Below are positions 35,192 to 45,144 of a DNA stretch of 64,000 nt, in pieces. The DNA lies in contig NZ_JACSPZ010000001.1 in NCBI RefSeq assembly GCF_014836905.1, positions 248,001-312,000 of the forward strand, written 5' to 3'. Origin of the DNA: Solibacillus faecavium. Its GTDB lineage: Bacteria > Bacillota > Bacilli > Bacillales_A > Planococcaceae. The stretch's first letter is position 1; each line of letters opens with the position of its first letter. Both the position numbers and the translations under genes were made by a program. Below the pieces are notes generated by a model, which saw only the letters and a list, made by a program, of their open reading frames with translations, did not search any database and had not been told where the DNA came from.

Positions 35192-37303
35192 TTACGCTTT
35201 TTCTGCGCGCTCTTTTTCTTCTTTGATAACGACTTTGCGTGATAAGTTTACGCGACCTTGCTTGTCGATTTCGATACACTTCACAAGTAATTCATCGCCA
35301 AGTTTTAATACGTCTTCTACATCTTTCGTACGTTCTTCTTGAATTTCCGAAATGTGCAGTAAGCCGTCTTTACCTGGGAAGATTTCACAGAATGCACCGA
35401 ATTTTTCAATACGTTTTACTGTTGATAAGTAGTACTCGCCTACTTTAGCTTCACGTACGATTGATTCGATCATTTCTTTTGCACGGTTAATCATTGCTTC
35501 ATCTGCTGAAGCGATGTAAATTGTACCATCTTGTTCTGTATCAATTTTAACGCCTGTTTCATCAATAATTTTATTGATTACTTTACCACCCGGTCCGATT
35601 ACATCGCGGATTTTGTCAGGGTTAATTTTGATTGAAACAATTTTTGGTGCGTATTGTGATAATGAAGTACGAGAATCAGAAATCGTTGACATCATATGAT
35701 CTAAAATGTGTAAACGACCAATTTTCGCTTGAGTTAATGCTTCTTCTAAAATATCACGAGACAGACCATCAATTTTAATGTCCATTTGAAGTGCTGTTAC
35801 ACCTTTAGCTGTACCTGCCACTTTAAAGTCCATATCGCCAAGGTGGTCTTCCATACCTTGGATATCTGATAATACTGTATAGTGCTCGCCTTTTTTAACA
35901 AGACCCATTGCAATACCTGCAACTGGTGCTTTAATTGGAACACCTGCAGCCATAAGTGCCATTGTAGAAGCACAAATTGATGCTTGAGAAGTAGAACCAT
36001 TTGATTCTAATACTTCCGATACACAACGGATTGCATATGGGAATTCCTCTTCTGATGGCATTACTGCTAAAATCGCACGCTCACCTAATGCACCGTGACC
36101 GATTTCACGACGACCTGGGCTACCGTAACGACCAGTTTCCCCAACTGAGAATTGTGGGAAGTTGTAATGGTGCATCCAGCGTTTTGACTCTTCAATACCT
36201 AAACCATCAATAATTTGCACATCGCCTAAAGCACCTAATGTACAAATTGATAATGCCTGAGTTTGTCCACGAGTGAATAATGCAGAACCGTGTGCACGTG
36301 GCAATAAATCTACTTCAGAAGATAGTGGACGGATCTCATCTTGTTTACGACCATCCGGACGAACTTTGTCTTCTGTAATTAAACGACGCACTTCATCTTT
36401 TACCATTTTATCTAAAATAGCTTTCACTTGCTTCATCGTCTCATCATCAGCTTCTTGAGCTTCATATGATTCAATAATACGTGTTTTTACAGCTGTAATA
36501 TTTTCTTCACGTAATTGCTTGTCTACTGTTTGGATTGCTGTATTCATATCAGCTTCACATTCAGCTTTGATCGCTGCTGTTAAGTCTGCATCTAATTCAT
36601 ATAATGTAACTTCTAATTTTTCTTTACCAACTTCAGCAATAATTTGCTCTTGGAAAGCGATTAATTTTTTGATTTCATCGTGACCGAACATAATTGCTTC
36701 AAGCATGATGTCTTCAGATACTTCTAAAGCACCTGCTTCTACCATGTTAATCGCATCTTTGTTACCTGCTACTGTTAAGTGAACAGTCGATTTTGCTGCT
36801 TGTTCTACTGTTGGATTCACAACGAATTCACCGTCGATATAGCCTACATGAACACCAGCGATCGGTCCATCGAAAGGAATATCCGAAATAGCTAATGATA
36901 ATGAAGAACCGAACATTGCCGCTACATCTGCCGGGCAATCTGAATCATTTGACATAACCATTAAAATTGATTGTACTTCATTACGGAAACCATCTGGAAA
37001 CATTGGACGGATTGGACGGTCGATTAAGCGAGAAGTTAATACTGCCGCTTCTGATGGACGTCCTTCACGTTTAATGAAACCACCTGGAATTTTTCCTGCT
37101 GCGTATAGACGTTCTTCAAAGTTAACTGTTAACGGGAAGAAATCTAATGGCTTTGGGTGTTTAGACATTGTTGCTGTAGCTAACACTGCTGTTTCGCCGT
37201 AGCGTACCATTGCCGCCCCATTTGCTTGTTTTGCTAACTGACCTACTTCTACTACGAGTGGACGACCTGCCCATTCATACGAAAAGACTTTTTTTTCGTT
37301 CAT
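35192..37303 (-). CDS. pnp: Polyribonucleotide nucleotidyltransferase (PNPase)
   Basis: 703 residues: two RNase PH domains (about 10-215 and 310-540) separated by a helical linker, then KH ([17 protein letters not shown], about 563-579) and S1 (about 620-690) RNA-binding domains. It degrades RNA 3'-5' with phosphate in the RNA-decay complex with RNase Y and J. The conserved [20 protein letters not shown] and [13 protein letters not shown] are present. Called pnpA in B. subtilis. It has its own promoter and a large 5' stem-loop (37446-37530) after the rpsO terminator. Confidence 0.98.
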   Translation of the reverse strand: MNEKKVFSYEWAGRPLVVEVGQLAKQANGAAMVRYGETAVLATATMSKHPKPLDFFPLTVNFEERLYAAGKIPGGFIKREGRPSEAAVLTSRLIDRPIRPMFPDGFRNEVQSILMVMSNDSDCPADVAAMFGSSLSLAISDIPFDGPIAGVHVGYIDGEFVVNPTVEQAAKSTVHLTVAGNKDAINMVEAGALEVSEDIMLEAIMFGHDEIKKLIAFQEQIIAEVGKEKLEVTLYELDADLTAAIKAECEADMNTAIQTVDKQLREENITAVKTRIIESYEAQEADDETMKQVKAILDKMVKDEVRRLITEDKVRPDGRKQDEIRPLSSEVDLLPRAHGSALFTRGQTQALSICTLGALGDVQIIDGLGIEESKRWMHHYNFPQFSVGETGRYGSPGRREIGHGALGERAILAVMPSEEEFPYAIRCVSEVLESNGSTSQASICASTMALMAAGVPIKAPVAGIAMGLVKKGEHYTVLSDIQGMEDHLGDMDFKVAGTAKGVTALQMDIKIDGLSRDILEEALTQAKIGRLHILDHMMSTISDSRTSLSQYAPKIVSIKINPDKIRDVIGPGGKVINKIIDETGVKIDTEQDGTIYIASADEAMINRAKEMIESIVREAKVGEYYLSTVKRIEKFGAFCEIFPGKDGLLHISEIQEERTKDVEDVLKLGDELLVKCIEIDKQGRVNLSRKVVIKEEKERAEKA

Positions 37304-37445
37304 TAATTGAACCCCTTTCTTATTGAAACACTCTACGTATCATTTTATGTACCATAGTAAGTGTATCAAAAAAGCGTTTTCTATGCTAAATTTTTTGATT
37401 AAATTTATATAAATTTAATCATTATTTTAAACCTTCCAGCAATGG

Positions 37446-37530
37446 TTTAACTTCTTTCAACAGGCGTTTTTACACCTGCTCAAAGAAGTTAAACATCGCA
37501 CCATTATTCTGGAAAGCTGACTGATTTCAA
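37446..37530 (-). promoter_or_regulatory. pnp promoter and long leader stem-loop
   Basis: Minus strand: TTGAAA (37525-37530), 16 nt, AATAAT (37503-37508). About 10 nt later the transcript would fold a stem of 12 perfect pairs (37482-37493 with 37446-37457), a 2-nt internal loop, and 7 more pairs with wobbles (GCAGGUG/CGCCUGU) capped by UAAAAA. It lies about 140 nt upstream of the pnp ATG. Confidence 0.7.
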
Positions 37531-37538
37531 AACATAAT

Positions 37539-37564
37539 AAAAAGCGGGAAAAATCCCGCTTTTT
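37539..37564 (-). terminator. Terminator of rpsO
   Basis: AAAAAGCGGGA-AAAA-TCCCGCTTTTT, a perfect 11-bp stem, 11 nt past the rpsO stop. Confidence 0.95.
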
Positions 37565-37575
37565 ATATTGTCAGA

Positions 37576-37845
37576 TTAGCGACGTAATCCAAGTTTAGTA
37601 ATTAATTCACGGTAACGAGCTACATCGTTTTCACGTAAATATTTTAATAAATGACGACGTTTACCTACCATTTTAAGAAGACCACGTTGAGAGTGGAAAT
37701 CTTTCTTGTGAGTAGCTAAGTGAGCGTTTAAAGCGTTGATTTCTGCAGTTAATACAGCTACTTGTACTTCTGGAGAACCAGTATCTGTTTCGTGCACGCG
37801 GTACTCAGCGATAATTTCGTTTTTACGTTGTTGTGTAATTGCCAT
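37576..37845 (-). CDS. rpsO: 30S ribosomal protein S15
   Basis: 89 residues, exactly the family length: [19 protein letters not shown], then [19 protein letters not shown], the [15 protein letters not shown]-binding helix and KRRHLLKYL. It binds 16S rRNA at a three-way junction early in 30S assembly. The start is fixed by AGGAGGT 8 nt upstream; the frame runs on to 37887 through the leader. Its mRNA leader looks like the known S15 operator of Geobacillus stearothermophilus. Confidence 0.98.
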   Translation of the reverse strand: MAITQQRKNEIIAEYRVHETDTGSPEVQVAVLTAEINALNAHLATHKKDFHSQRGLLKMVGKRRHLLKYLRENDVARYRELITKLGLRR

Positions 37846-37872
37846 TTTAAAATGACCTCCTAATAAATTAAA

Positions 37873-37943
37873 TATCCCCAATAGCACAGCAATCGCTGGA
37901 GTTGCGTGAAAGCCGAGCTAAGGTTCATACGAGAGTTTCGTAC
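37873..37943 (-). promoter_or_regulatory. S15 autoregulatory leader RNA
   Basis: The transcript begins with hairpin UACGA-N5-UCGUA, then GAACCUUAGC opens a longer domain closed by GCUA-N2-GGGG, containing CAGC-GAUU-GCUG. The ribosome site follows. It matches in layout the three-way-junction operator described for Geobacillus stearothermophilus rpsO, where S15 represses its own translation. Assigned by recall and pairing, not by covariance search. Confidence 0.7.
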
Positions 37944-37949
37944 TTATGA

Positions 37950-37979
37950 ATAGTACCATAGTTCTTTATATGTGTGCAA
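37950..37979 (-). promoter_or_regulatory. Sigma-A promoter of rpsO
   Basis: Minus strand: TTGCAC (37974-37979), 18 nt, TACTAT (37950-37955), starting 5 nt past the ribF stop codon region. The predicted start is at the first leader hairpin. Confidence 0.65.
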
Positions 37980-37983
37980 CTAT

Positions 37984-38937
37984 TTAGCGCAGTTCTTCAA
38001 AATAGGCGATTGCTTGTTGTTTATCCATTTCGATTTGCTCAATTAAAGCTTCAATTCCGTTGAATTTACGCTCACTGCGAATTCGTTTATACCAGCCGAC
38101 AATTACCTCTTCACCGTATATATTTTTATCAAAATCCAAAATATGCACTTCGATGGATAGTCGCTTTTCGTCCGGATTGTGGAAAGTCGGTTTATAGCCA
38201 ACGTTGCATACACCATTATACCACTCGTTTTGCACTAAAATTTTTACTGCGTAAACACCTGTAGCTGGTATGTAACATCCTTCCATTGCCTGTACGTTTG
38301 CTGTCGGGAATCCCATCGTACGTCCTCGCTTGTCCCCATGAACAACAATACCAGGCACTTCAAATGCACGACCTAATAGATTACGAACTTGCTCCATCTC
38401 ACCATCCTGTAAAGCTTTTCGGATACGTGTTGAACTGATTTTTTCTTCAATATCTGAAAGCTTATCAATCACTGTTACACCGTAATGGCCGTTAGACAAT
38501 TGTGCCATTAGCTCCATATTCCCTTTGCCAAACGCACCAAATGAAAAATCAAAGCCTGCTGTCACATGCTGGACGTTCAAATCAATAATAAAATACTCGA
38601 TAAATTGTTCAGGAGTTAACTTCGCAAAGTCTGATGTAAAATTCACAACAAATACAGTATCGACATTCAGTTTTTCCAGCGTATCTAATTTTTGTGAAAG
38701 TGGTGTAATATAAAACACTTTTTCATTGCGTCCACCTAATACGATTGATGGATGCGGATCAAATGTCATAACAGCACTTTTAATATTTAGTTCTTCTGCT
38801 TTTTGTATTGCAGATTCAATCACCGCTTTATGACCTTTATGTACCCCGTCAAAAAAACCAATTGCCAATGAATATGGCTGATCTTTAACTTTTTGTGCTA
38901 ATTGATGGGGGTATTTTAAATGAATAACGTTCATCAT
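37984..38937 (-). CDS. ribF: Bifunctional riboflavin kinase/FMN adenylyltransferase
   Basis: 317 residues. The N-terminal FAD synthetase half (about 15-170) has GFFDGVHKGHKAV and the SSTRIRKAL motif; the C-terminal flavokinase half (about 185-310) has HGDKRGRTMGFPTAN and the family ending of its beta barrel. It converts riboflavin to FMN and FAD. Named ribC in B. subtilis. It lies 7 nt after truB (ATG at 38937 with TTAGGAGG). Confidence 0.97.
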   Translation of the reverse strand: MMNVIHLKYPHQLAQKVKDQPYSLAIGFFDGVHKGHKAVIESAIQKAEELNIKSAVMTFDPHPSIVLGGRNEKVFYITPLSQKLDTLEKLNVDTVFVVNFTSDFAKLTPEQFIEYFIIDLNVQHVTAGFDFSFGAFGKGNMELMAQLSNGHYGVTVIDKLSDIEEKISSTRIRKALQDGEMEQVRNLLGRAFEVPGIVVHGDKRGRTMGFPTANVQAMEGCYIPATGVYAVKILVQNEWYNGVCNVGYKPTFHNPDEKRLSIEVHILDFDKNIYGEEVIVGWYKRIRSERKFNGIEALIEQIEMDKQQAIAYFEELR

Positions 38938-38944
38938 ATGCCTC

Positions 38945-39856
38945 CTAATTAATTTCGGGGAACATTTTATCCGGCTTCATTTGCCCTTGTTTAGTCGGGT
39001 GGGCGATGTAAACCGCAAATGCTCTTCCCTCTACACCATACACAATTTTATCATGTTCTTTTAATAATGCATGCATTGGAAGTACTTGTCCATTGAAAAT
39101 TTGCTTCTCAATATCAGCCGTAACTTCAATATAAGGATAATCTGACAAGGCATATTCTACAGGCAGTAAAAATTTCTCCTGTTCCCCTGCTTCCATCATT
39201 TCTGCAATTTGTGCTAAGGTGAAGCAATTGTCTTTCGTAAATGTGCCGGAAGCTGTTCGGACAAGCTCATGCATATGTGCAGGATAGCCTAGCGCTTCCC
39301 CAATTTGTACAGCTAATGTACGGATATACGTGCCTTTTGAACACTTAATACGGATTGAAAATGTTACTTCTTCTCCCTCGAACTTTTGTGCATCATCTAA
39401 TAATTCCAACTCATAAATTGTAATTTCACGTGTTGGGCGCTCTACCGTTTGACCTGCCCGAGCATATTCATAAAGTTTTTTCCCATTTACTTTTACAGCT
39501 GAGAACATTGGGGGTGTTTGTTCGATTACGCCTGTTAAAGATGTGAGTGCCTGTAAAATATCAGCACGTGAGAAGGATTTAACATCGCTGTTTTGTTCGA
39601 CAGTTTCCCCTTCTGCATCTTCTGTTGTAGTCGTACGTCCGATTGAAACGACCGCTTCATATGTTTTGCCTGCATCAGTTAAATATTCTGCAATTCTTGT
39701 TGCCTGGCCTATACAGATTGGTAAAACACCTTCAACACCTGGATCCAGTGTCCCGGTATGTCCTACCTTTTTTGTCTTCAATATTTTTCTTAGCTTGAAC
39801 ACGCAGTCATGACTTGTCATACCGCGCTCTTTCCATAATGGTAAAATACCGTTCAT
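38945..39856 (-). CDS. truB: tRNA pseudouridine(55) synthase
   Basis: 303 residues with the catalytic Asp38 in GHTGTLDPGVEGVLP, the thumb region and RCSKGTYIR-type IKCSKGTYIRTLA strand. It forms pseudouridine 55 in the T-loop of tRNAs. It starts a truB-ribF pair. It is separated from rbfA by a four-palindrome repeat element and a terminator, unlike the tight rbfA-truB spacing in B. subtilis. Confidence 0.97.
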   Translation of the reverse strand: MNGILPLWKERGMTSHDCVFKLRKILKTKKVGHTGTLDPGVEGVLPICIGQATRIAEYLTDAGKTYEAVVSIGRTTTTEDAEGETVEQNSDVKSFSRADILQALTSLTGVIEQTPPMFSAVKVNGKKLYEYARAGQTVERPTREITIYELELLDDAQKFEGEEVTFSIRIKCSKGTYIRTLAVQIGEALGYPAHMHELVRTASGTFTKDNCFTLAQIAEMMEAGEQEKFLLPVEYALSDYPYIEVTADIEKQIFNGQVLPMHALLKEHDKIVYGVEGRAFAVYIAHPTKQGQMKPDKMFPEIN

Positions 39857-39962
39857 TGTTTTGCTCCTTTGTTGGTTGGCAATCCACCTTGTACGTGCTT
39901 CATGCGGATAATATTAATTGGTTCATTATTATAAATAAGTTTTGACGTATTTAATCAGTTTT

Positions 39963-40154
39963 AAAATAAGCGGAGAGTTTCCGTTTATTTTACTGACTAC
40001 CCTTCATTTCAGGAAAAATAAAGGTATGTTTTCCGCTTATTCATTGAAAAATCATGTTTTTAGTTATTATTTTAATTAATAACCGGAATTTCTACCGCTA
40101 TTTTGACCTTTTTTCACTCGATTTTCCAAATAAGCGGAATTTCTCCGTCTATTT
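39963..40154. repeat. Four-palindrome AATAAGCGG element, copy 2
   Basis: Four units with left arms such as AAAATAAGCGG and AAATAAGCGG and right arms TTTCCGTTTATT, TTTCCGCTTATT, CTACCGCTATT and CTCCGTCTATT at about 39978, 40030, 40092 and 40143, spacing about 52, 62 and 51. The linker CATTGAAAAATCA after unit 2 is shared with copy 3. Confidence 0.85.
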
Positions 40155-40178
40155 CATCCAATATACTTTCGTATTACG

Positions 40179-40215
40179 AAAAAAAGTCTGCCTGCATAGT
40201 TATGCAGTGCAGACT
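40179..40215 (-). terminator. Terminator of rbfA
   Basis: AGTCTGC/GCAGACT and TGCATA/TATGCA stems (40185-40215), followed on the minus strand by TTTTTTT; 9 nt past the rbfA stop. Confidence 0.92.
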
Positions 40216-40223
40216 TCTTTGTA

Positions 40224-40568
40224 TTATTTATCTTCGTGTAAGCCACGTAGTAATGCATCAATTTTATTGCCGTATTCGATTGCTGTATCGAATTCGAATG
40301 CTAGTTCAGGCGTACGGCGTAAACGAATACGTGAACCAACTTCCGAACGGATAAAACCAGATGCTTTTTCTAAAGCTTGCAATGTTTCCGCACGTTCGCG
40401 GTCATTACCTAACGATGTAATATAAACAGTTGCTTGCTGTAAGTCACCTGTTACGGCTACATCTGTAACTGTAACGAAACCTACGCGTGGGTCTTTGATT
40501 TTGCGTGCAATGATTTCAGTAATTTCCTTTTTCATTTGCTCGCCAACTCGATTAGAACGTAGAGACAT
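40224..40568 (-). CDS. rbfA: Ribosome-binding factor A
   Basis: 114 residues of the type II KH-like RbfA family ([27 protein letters not shown], shown here as two stretches: start and [12 protein letters not shown]). It helps mature the 5' end of 16S rRNA and is needed for cold growth. The ATG at 40568 follows GAGGTG by 6 nt; a GTG nine bases earlier lies within that site. Last gene of the rimP-nusA-rnpM-ylxQ-infB-ylxP-rbfA operon, ended by a terminator. Confidence 0.96.
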   Translation of the reverse strand: MSLRSNRVGEQMKKEITEIIARKIKDPRVGFVTVTDVAVTGDLQQATVYITSLGNDRERAETLQALEKASGFIRSEVGSRIRLRRTPELAFEFDTAIEYGNKIDALLRGLHEDK

Positions 40569-40626
40569 AAATGTCACCTCATTTAACTTGCGTAATTGAT
40601 GTTTTAGTTTCCACTAGATGTGGATT

Positions 40627-40905
40627 TTATAAATATTCACGATAAAAATCCAGCTGTTCCCATTGTGGATTTGACTGTAAAAAGTGTACTGCACGCATTA
40701 GCTCGCGTTCAGCCGCTTCTTTTGAAGAAGCCACTGAAACAAGTGCTAACCTCGTACGCTGCCATACATCCTGATGGTCAATTTCAGCAACGGAAACATT
40801 GAACTTTTGTTTCGTCCGCATTACCATTCGTTGTAGAACAGCACGCTTTTCTTTTAATGAGTGGGCAGTCTGAATGATGAATTCAATCTCTGCATACACA
40901 ATCAT
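40627..40905 (-). CDS. ylxP: YlxP-family protein (DUF503)
   Basis: 92 residues of DUF503 ([20 protein letters not shown]). A small ferredoxin-fold protein found between infB and rbfA in most Firmicutes; a link to ribosome biogenesis is likely from context but unproven. The ATG shares one base with the infB stop (TAATG), so translation is coupled. Confidence 0.92.
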   Translation of the reverse strand: MIVYAEIEFIIQTAHSLKEKRAVLQRMVMRTKQKFNVSVAEIDHQDVWQRTRLALVSVASSKEAAERELMRAVHFLQSNPQWEQLDFYREYL

Positions 40906-43367
40906 TATTTACGAACAATCTCTTCCATTACGAAGGCTTCAATAATGTCGCCTTCTTTAATGTCGTTGTAGTTTTTAATTGTGATACCACACTCATAGCC
41001 TTTTGCTACTTCTTTTGCATCATCTTTAAAGCGTTTTAATGAATCTAATTCGCCTTCAAAAACAACAACATTTTCACGGATTACACGTACACCCGCATCG
41101 CGTACCATTTTACCTTCAATAACGTATGAACCGGCAATTGTACCGACTTTAGAAACTTTGATAGTTTGACGAACTTCCGCTTGACCAACGATTTTTTCTT
41201 CGAATTCAGGATCAAGCATCCCTTTCATCGCATGTTCGATTTCTTCGATCACTTTATAGATGATACGGTGTTGACGAATATCTACACCTTCTTCATCCGC
41301 AGCACGCTTAGCATTCGTATCTGGACGTACGTTGAATCCGATAACGATAGCGTTTGATGCAGCAGCAAGTGAAATATCTGATTCTGTAATAGCACCCGCA
41401 CCTGTGTGGATGATTTTTACGTTAACACCTTCAACATCAATTTTCATTAATGAAGAAGCCATTGCTTCCACTGTACCTTGTACGTCTGCTTTTACGATTA
41501 AGTTTAACTCTTTCATTTCGCCTTGGCTCATTTGTTCAAATAAGTTATCAAGTGTTACACGTTGCTTTTCAGAACGTTGTGCTTGAATCGCTGTCATTGA
41601 ACGTGATTCCCCAACTTGACGAGCAGTTTTTTCGTCTTGGAATACTACGAAACGGTCACCTGCTTGCGGTACTTCATTTAGACCTGTAATTTCCACTGGT
41701 GTAGATGGACCAGCAGTTTTAATGCGACGGCCTAAATCGTTTACCATTGCACGTACACGACCATATGCATGACCAACTACAATTGGGTCACCAACACGTA
41801 ATGTACCATCTTGAACTAATAAAGTTGCAACAGCACCGCGCCCTTTATCTAATTGTGCTTCGATTACTGAACCGATAGCAGCACGAGTTGGGTTTGCTTT
41901 TAATTCGCCAACCTCTGCAGTTAAAAGAATCATTTCTAATAATTCATCGATTCCTTCACCTTTAAGAGCTGAAAGTGGAACGAACACTGTGTCTCCACCC
42001 CATGCTTCAGGAACTAAACCGTGCTCAGTTAATTCTTGCTGAACGCGATCAGGATTTGCCGATGGTTTATCCATTTTGTTTACAGCTACGATAATTGGTA
42101 CTTCAGCTGCTTTCGCATGGTTAATTGCTTCAACTGTTTGAGGCATTACACCGTCATCAGCTGCTACAACAATAATAGCGATATCAGTGATAGATGCTCC
42201 GCGCGCACGCATAGTTGTGAAGGCTGCGTGTCCTGGTGTATCTAAGAACGTGATTTTTTTGCCGTTTTCAGTAACTTGGTAAGCACCGATATGTTGTGTG
42301 ATACCACCTGCTTCGCCAGCAGTTACTTTTGTGTTACGAATTGAGTCAAGTAACGTTGTTTTACCGTGGTCAACGTGACCCATGATTGTTACAACTGGTG
42401 GACGCTCTTCTAGAGCATTTTCATCCACTTCTACGATTGTATCATCGAAGTACGTATCTAAATCTGTTTTGTCGATACGGATTTCTTCTTCTACTTCTAC
42501 ACCGTAGTCAGCACAAATAAGCTCAATCGCATCTTTGTCTAACTCTTGGTTAATTGTCGCCATTACACCAAGCATGAATAATTTTTTGATAATTTCCGAT
42601 GGCTCACGGTGTAATTTTTTTGCAAGTTCTGCAACTGACAAGCTTTCGTAGAACGTAATTTTTTCCGGTAATTCTTTTTGTACCATTGGCTGCGGTGCTG
42701 GGCGATGCGTACGACGTTTACCACCATTAATTCCTGGCTTTCTACGTTGTTGGTAGCCACCCTTATTCTGCGTGTTACCGCCTTTATTATTACTATTATT
42801 TTGGTTTGTGCCGCCTTTGCGGTTGTTATTATTATTTTGAGTCATATTTCGATTTTGGTTACCTTTTTCATTTCTTTGTTTTTCGCCTTGTTGCGATGAT
42901 GTTTGCCCTTGGGCATTTGTAGGTCTGTTTGATTGTTGCGGTCTTGATTGCCCTTGGGTATTTGTTGATTTGTTCGGTTGTTGCGATCTAGTTTGCCCTT
43001 GGGTATTTGCTGATTTGTTCGGTTGTTGCGATCTTGTTTGCCCTTGGGCGTTTCTTTGCTTGTTCGGTTGTTGGTTAGTTGAAGCAGATTGTGGACGATC
43101 CTGCTTTAGATTCTGTTGTGATTTTCTCTGTCCTTGCTCACCAGGTTTTGGCGATGCATTTACAGCTTTGACAGATGGTCTTGCAGGAGAATCTTTCGTT
43201 GGTTCTGCTGCTTGCTTAAAGACAGAATTTAGTTTTGATACCGCCTGGTCATCAATTACCGCCATGTGATTTTTCACCGGCAGATTGAAACTTGCAAGCT
43301 TCTCAATAACTTCCTTACTTGTTTTATTTACCTTTTTCGCATATTCATGAACTCTTACTTTGCTCAT
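40905..43367 (-). CDS. infB: Translation initiation factor IF-2
   Basis: 820 residues. An N-terminal IF2_N helix bundle (1-50), a long disordered Gln/Asn/Arg-rich linker (about 60-230) with 15-residue repeats, a second IF2_N (about 240-290), the GTPase domain (G1 GHVDHGKT 330-337, [14 protein letters not shown]) and the C-terminal fMet-tRNA binding domains. It delivers initiator tRNA to the 30S subunit. The linker is the only unusual part: 45-bp tandem repeats make it expandable. Confidence 0.98.
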   Translation of the reverse strand: MSKVRVHEYAKKVNKTSKEVIEKLASFNLPVKNHMAVIDDQAVSKLNSVFKQAAEPTKDSPARPSVKAVNASPKPGEQGQRKSQQNLKQDRPQSASTNQQPNKQRNAQGQTRSQQPNKSANTQGQTRSQQPNKSTNTQGQSRPQQSNRPTNAQGQTSSQQGEKQRNEKGNQNRNMTQNNNNNRKGGTNQNNSNNKGGNTQNKGGYQQRRKPGINGGKRRTHRPAPQPMVQKELPEKITFYESLSVAELAKKLHREPSEIIKKLFMLGVMATINQELDKDAIELICADYGVEVEEEIRIDKTDLDTYFDDTIVEVDENALEERPPVVTIMGHVDHGKTTLLDSIRNTKVTAGEAGGITQHIGAYQVTENGKKITFLDTPGHAAFTTMRARGASITDIAIIVVAADDGVMPQTVEAINHAKAAEVPIIVAVNKMDKPSANPDRVQQELTEHGLVPEAWGGDTVFVPLSALKGEGIDELLEMILLTAEVGELKANPTRAAIGSVIEAQLDKGRGAVATLLVQDGTLRVGDPIVVGHAYGRVRAMVNDLGRRIKTAGPSTPVEITGLNEVPQAGDRFVVFQDEKTARQVGESRSMTAIQAQRSEKQRVTLDNLFEQMSQGEMKELNLIVKADVQGTVEAMASSLMKIDVEGVNVKIIHTGAGAITESDISLAAASNAIVIGFNVRPDTNAKRAADEEGVDIRQHRIIYKVIEEIEHAMKGMLDPEFEEKIVGQAEVRQTIKVSKVGTIAGSYVIEGKMVRDAGVRVIRENVVVFEGELDSLKRFKDDAKEVAKGYECGITIKNYNDIKEGDIIEAFVMEEIVRK
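42864..43088 (-). repeat. 45-bp tandem repeats within the infB linker
   Basis: Codes for about four and a half copies of a 15-residue unit GQ(T/S)RxQQ(P/S)N(K/R)xxN(T/A)Q at residues 94-168 of IF-2. The DNA units are nearly identical for the central two copies, indicating recent slippage or recombination. Confidence 0.9.
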
Positions 43368-43381
43368 CTGCTCACCCCCGA

Positions 43382-43690
43382 TTAATTTTCGTTGAGTAGA
43401 CTAGACATTTTTTTAGCAAATCCGCTATCTGTAATAGCAATCGCTACACGGGCTTCCTTCCCGGTAGCATGTCCAAGATCATATCGATCTCCGAAAACAT
43501 AATACTCAACGTTATAAAACGTACATTTATCTTGAATTTTTTTACTTGTATTCGCTGAAGCATCTGATGCTAAAAATACTAGTTTAGCTTTGCCATTACG
43601 AATTTCCCTTATGACAAGCTCTTCTCCAGAGATTGTTTTTCGAGCACGTGCCGCTAAGCCTAATAGCTGCAGCAATGCAGGGTTTGTCAT
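43382..43690 (-). CDS. ylxQ: L7Ae/L30e-family RNA-binding protein YlxQ
   Basis: 102 residues of the L7Ae/L30e/S12e/Gadd45 fold ([29 protein letters not shown]). YlxQ binds kink-turn RNA in Bacillus; its target is not settled. It overlaps rnpM by 4 nt (ATGA) and lies 14 nt before infB. Confidence 0.92.
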   Translation of the reverse strand: MTNPALLQLLGLAARARKTISGEELVIREIRNGKAKLVFLASDASANTSKKIQDKCTFYNVEYYVFGDRYDLGHATGKEARVAIAITDSGFAKKMSSLLNEN

Positions 43691-43965
43691 AAAATCGACT
43701 CCCTGCGGATTAGTGTCAGCAATTCCTCATACACTTCATCCGGCACTTTTGCATCAAGCTGGCGATCTAAAATATTCTTTTTACGTGCGATTTCCACCGC
43801 TTGCTCCGTTTTAGAAACATATGCTCCACGACCGGATTTTTTTCCTGTAATGTCAACTGTTACTTCGCCTTCTTTGGAACGAACGACACGAATCATTGAC
43901 TTTTTTGGAAGCATCTCACCTGTTGCGACACATTTACGTAAAGGAATTTTTTTATTAACGACCAT
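43687..43965 (-). CDS. rnpM: RNase P modulator RnpM (YlxR, DUF448)
   Basis: 92 residues of the DUF448 family (MVVNKKIPLRKCVATGEMLP, KKSGRGAYVSK, with the conserved GRGAY). YlxR was shown in B. subtilis to bind RNase P RNA and reduce its activity. The start at 43965 has AGGAGG 9 nt upstream; the frame extends to a GTG at 43972-43974 that overlaps the site. Confidence 0.93.
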   Translation of the reverse strand: MVVNKKIPLRKCVATGEMLPKKSMIRVVRSKEGEVTVDITGKKSGRGAYVSKTEQAVEIARKKNILDRQLDAKVPDEVYEELLTLIRRESIL

Positions 43966-44003
43966 TTTGCTCACCCTCCTTGCAAAATCATTCCAACAGA
44001 TGG

Positions 44004-45131
44004 TTACTCTTCATCGTCACCATATAAATCAAATTGTACATCTTCTTTATCTTCATGTGGTATAAATGTGCTCGTTTCAGAAGGATAGATTCCTAATTCA
44101 CGGGCATCAGTTTCACTCTTAATGTCGATTTTCCAACCAGTTAACTTTGCAGCTAAACGTGCATTTTGACCGCGTTTACCGATTGCTAAAGATAGTTGAT
44201 AATCCGGTACAACAACTGTTGTTGACTTTTCTTCTTCATTTACTTGAACGTCTAAAACTTTTGAAGGACTTAATGCATTTGCAACGAATACAACTGGATC
44301 TTCAGACCATTCAACGATATCGATTTTCTCACCATTTAGTTCGTTTACAATTGTTTGCACACGTGCACCTTTTGCTCCGACACATGAGCCTACAGGATCT
44401 ACTTCTTCATTATGTGCATATACAGAGATTTTTGAACGGTCTCCCGCTTCACGTGCAATTGATTTAATTTCAACTGTGCCATCATAAATTTCAGGAACTT
44501 CCATTTCAAATAGACGACGCAGTAATCCAGGATGAGTACGAGATACGATTACTTGTGGACCACGTGTAGTGCGCTCAACTTTAGTAATGTAAACACGGAT
44601 GCGCGAAGTTGGCTTATACACTTCACCTTGAATTTGTTCGTTTACTGGTAATGCCGCTTCTACTTTACCGATGGATACGTAAATATTACGTGCATCTTGA
44701 CGCTCAATTACGCCAGTTACGATATCATCTTCACGGTCTACATACTCTTCATAAATTAAACCGCGCTCTGCTTCACGTACACGTTGTGTTACAACTTGTT
44801 TTGCAGTCTGTGCTGCGATGCGCCCGAAGTTACGTGGTGTTACTTCTTCTTCTACGATGTCACCAATTTCATAAGCTGCATTAATAAACTTCGCATCTTC
44901 CAATGCGATTTCTAAGCGATCGTCTTCTACTTCTTCCACTACGTCTTTACGCGAATAAACGACCATTGAACCTGTTGCAAGGTTAAGGTCGACACGTACG
45001 TTTTGTGCTTGGTTGAAATTACGTTTATACGCAGTTACTAAAGCTGCCTCAATCGCTTCAATCAATACATCTCTTGAAATACCTTTCTGCTCTTCAAGGG
45101 CAGTTAGGGCATCTAGTAATTCACTACTCAT
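44004..45131 (-). CDS. nusA: Transcription termination/antitermination factor NusA
   Basis: 375 residues: N-terminal RNA polymerase-binding domain (1 to about 130), S1 (about 135-200) and two KH domains (about 230-345, with GSCVGAKGARVQTIVNEL and AIGKRGQNARLAAKLTGW). It promotes pausing and intrinsic termination. The start at 45131 follows AGGAGTG; an open frame upstream to 45245 runs through rimP and is not coding in this phase. It lies 13 nt after rimP. Confidence 0.97.
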   Translation of the reverse strand: MSSELLDALTALEEQKGISRDVLIEAIEAALVTAYKRNFNQAQNVRVDLNLATGSMVVYSRKDVVEEVEDDRLEIALEDAKFINAAYEIGDIVEEEVTPRNFGRIAAQTAKQVVTQRVREAERGLIYEEYVDREDDIVTGVIERQDARNIYVSIGKVEAALPVNEQIQGEVYKPTSRIRVYITKVERTTRGPQVIVSRTHPGLLRRLFEMEVPEIYDGTVEIKSIAREAGDRSKISVYAHNEEVDPVGSCVGAKGARVQTIVNELNGEKIDIVEWSEDPVVFVANALSPSKVLDVQVNEEEKSTTVVVPDYQLSLAIGKRGQNARLAAKLTGWKIDIKSETDARELGIYPSETSTFIPHEDKEDVQFDLYGDDEE

Positions 45132-45144
45132 TTTGTTTTCACTC

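Noticed and set aside
42970-43269. Cys/Trp-rich repeat frame opposite infB
   Set aside because: It is the complement of the IF-2 linker repeats; no start signal and no family likeness.
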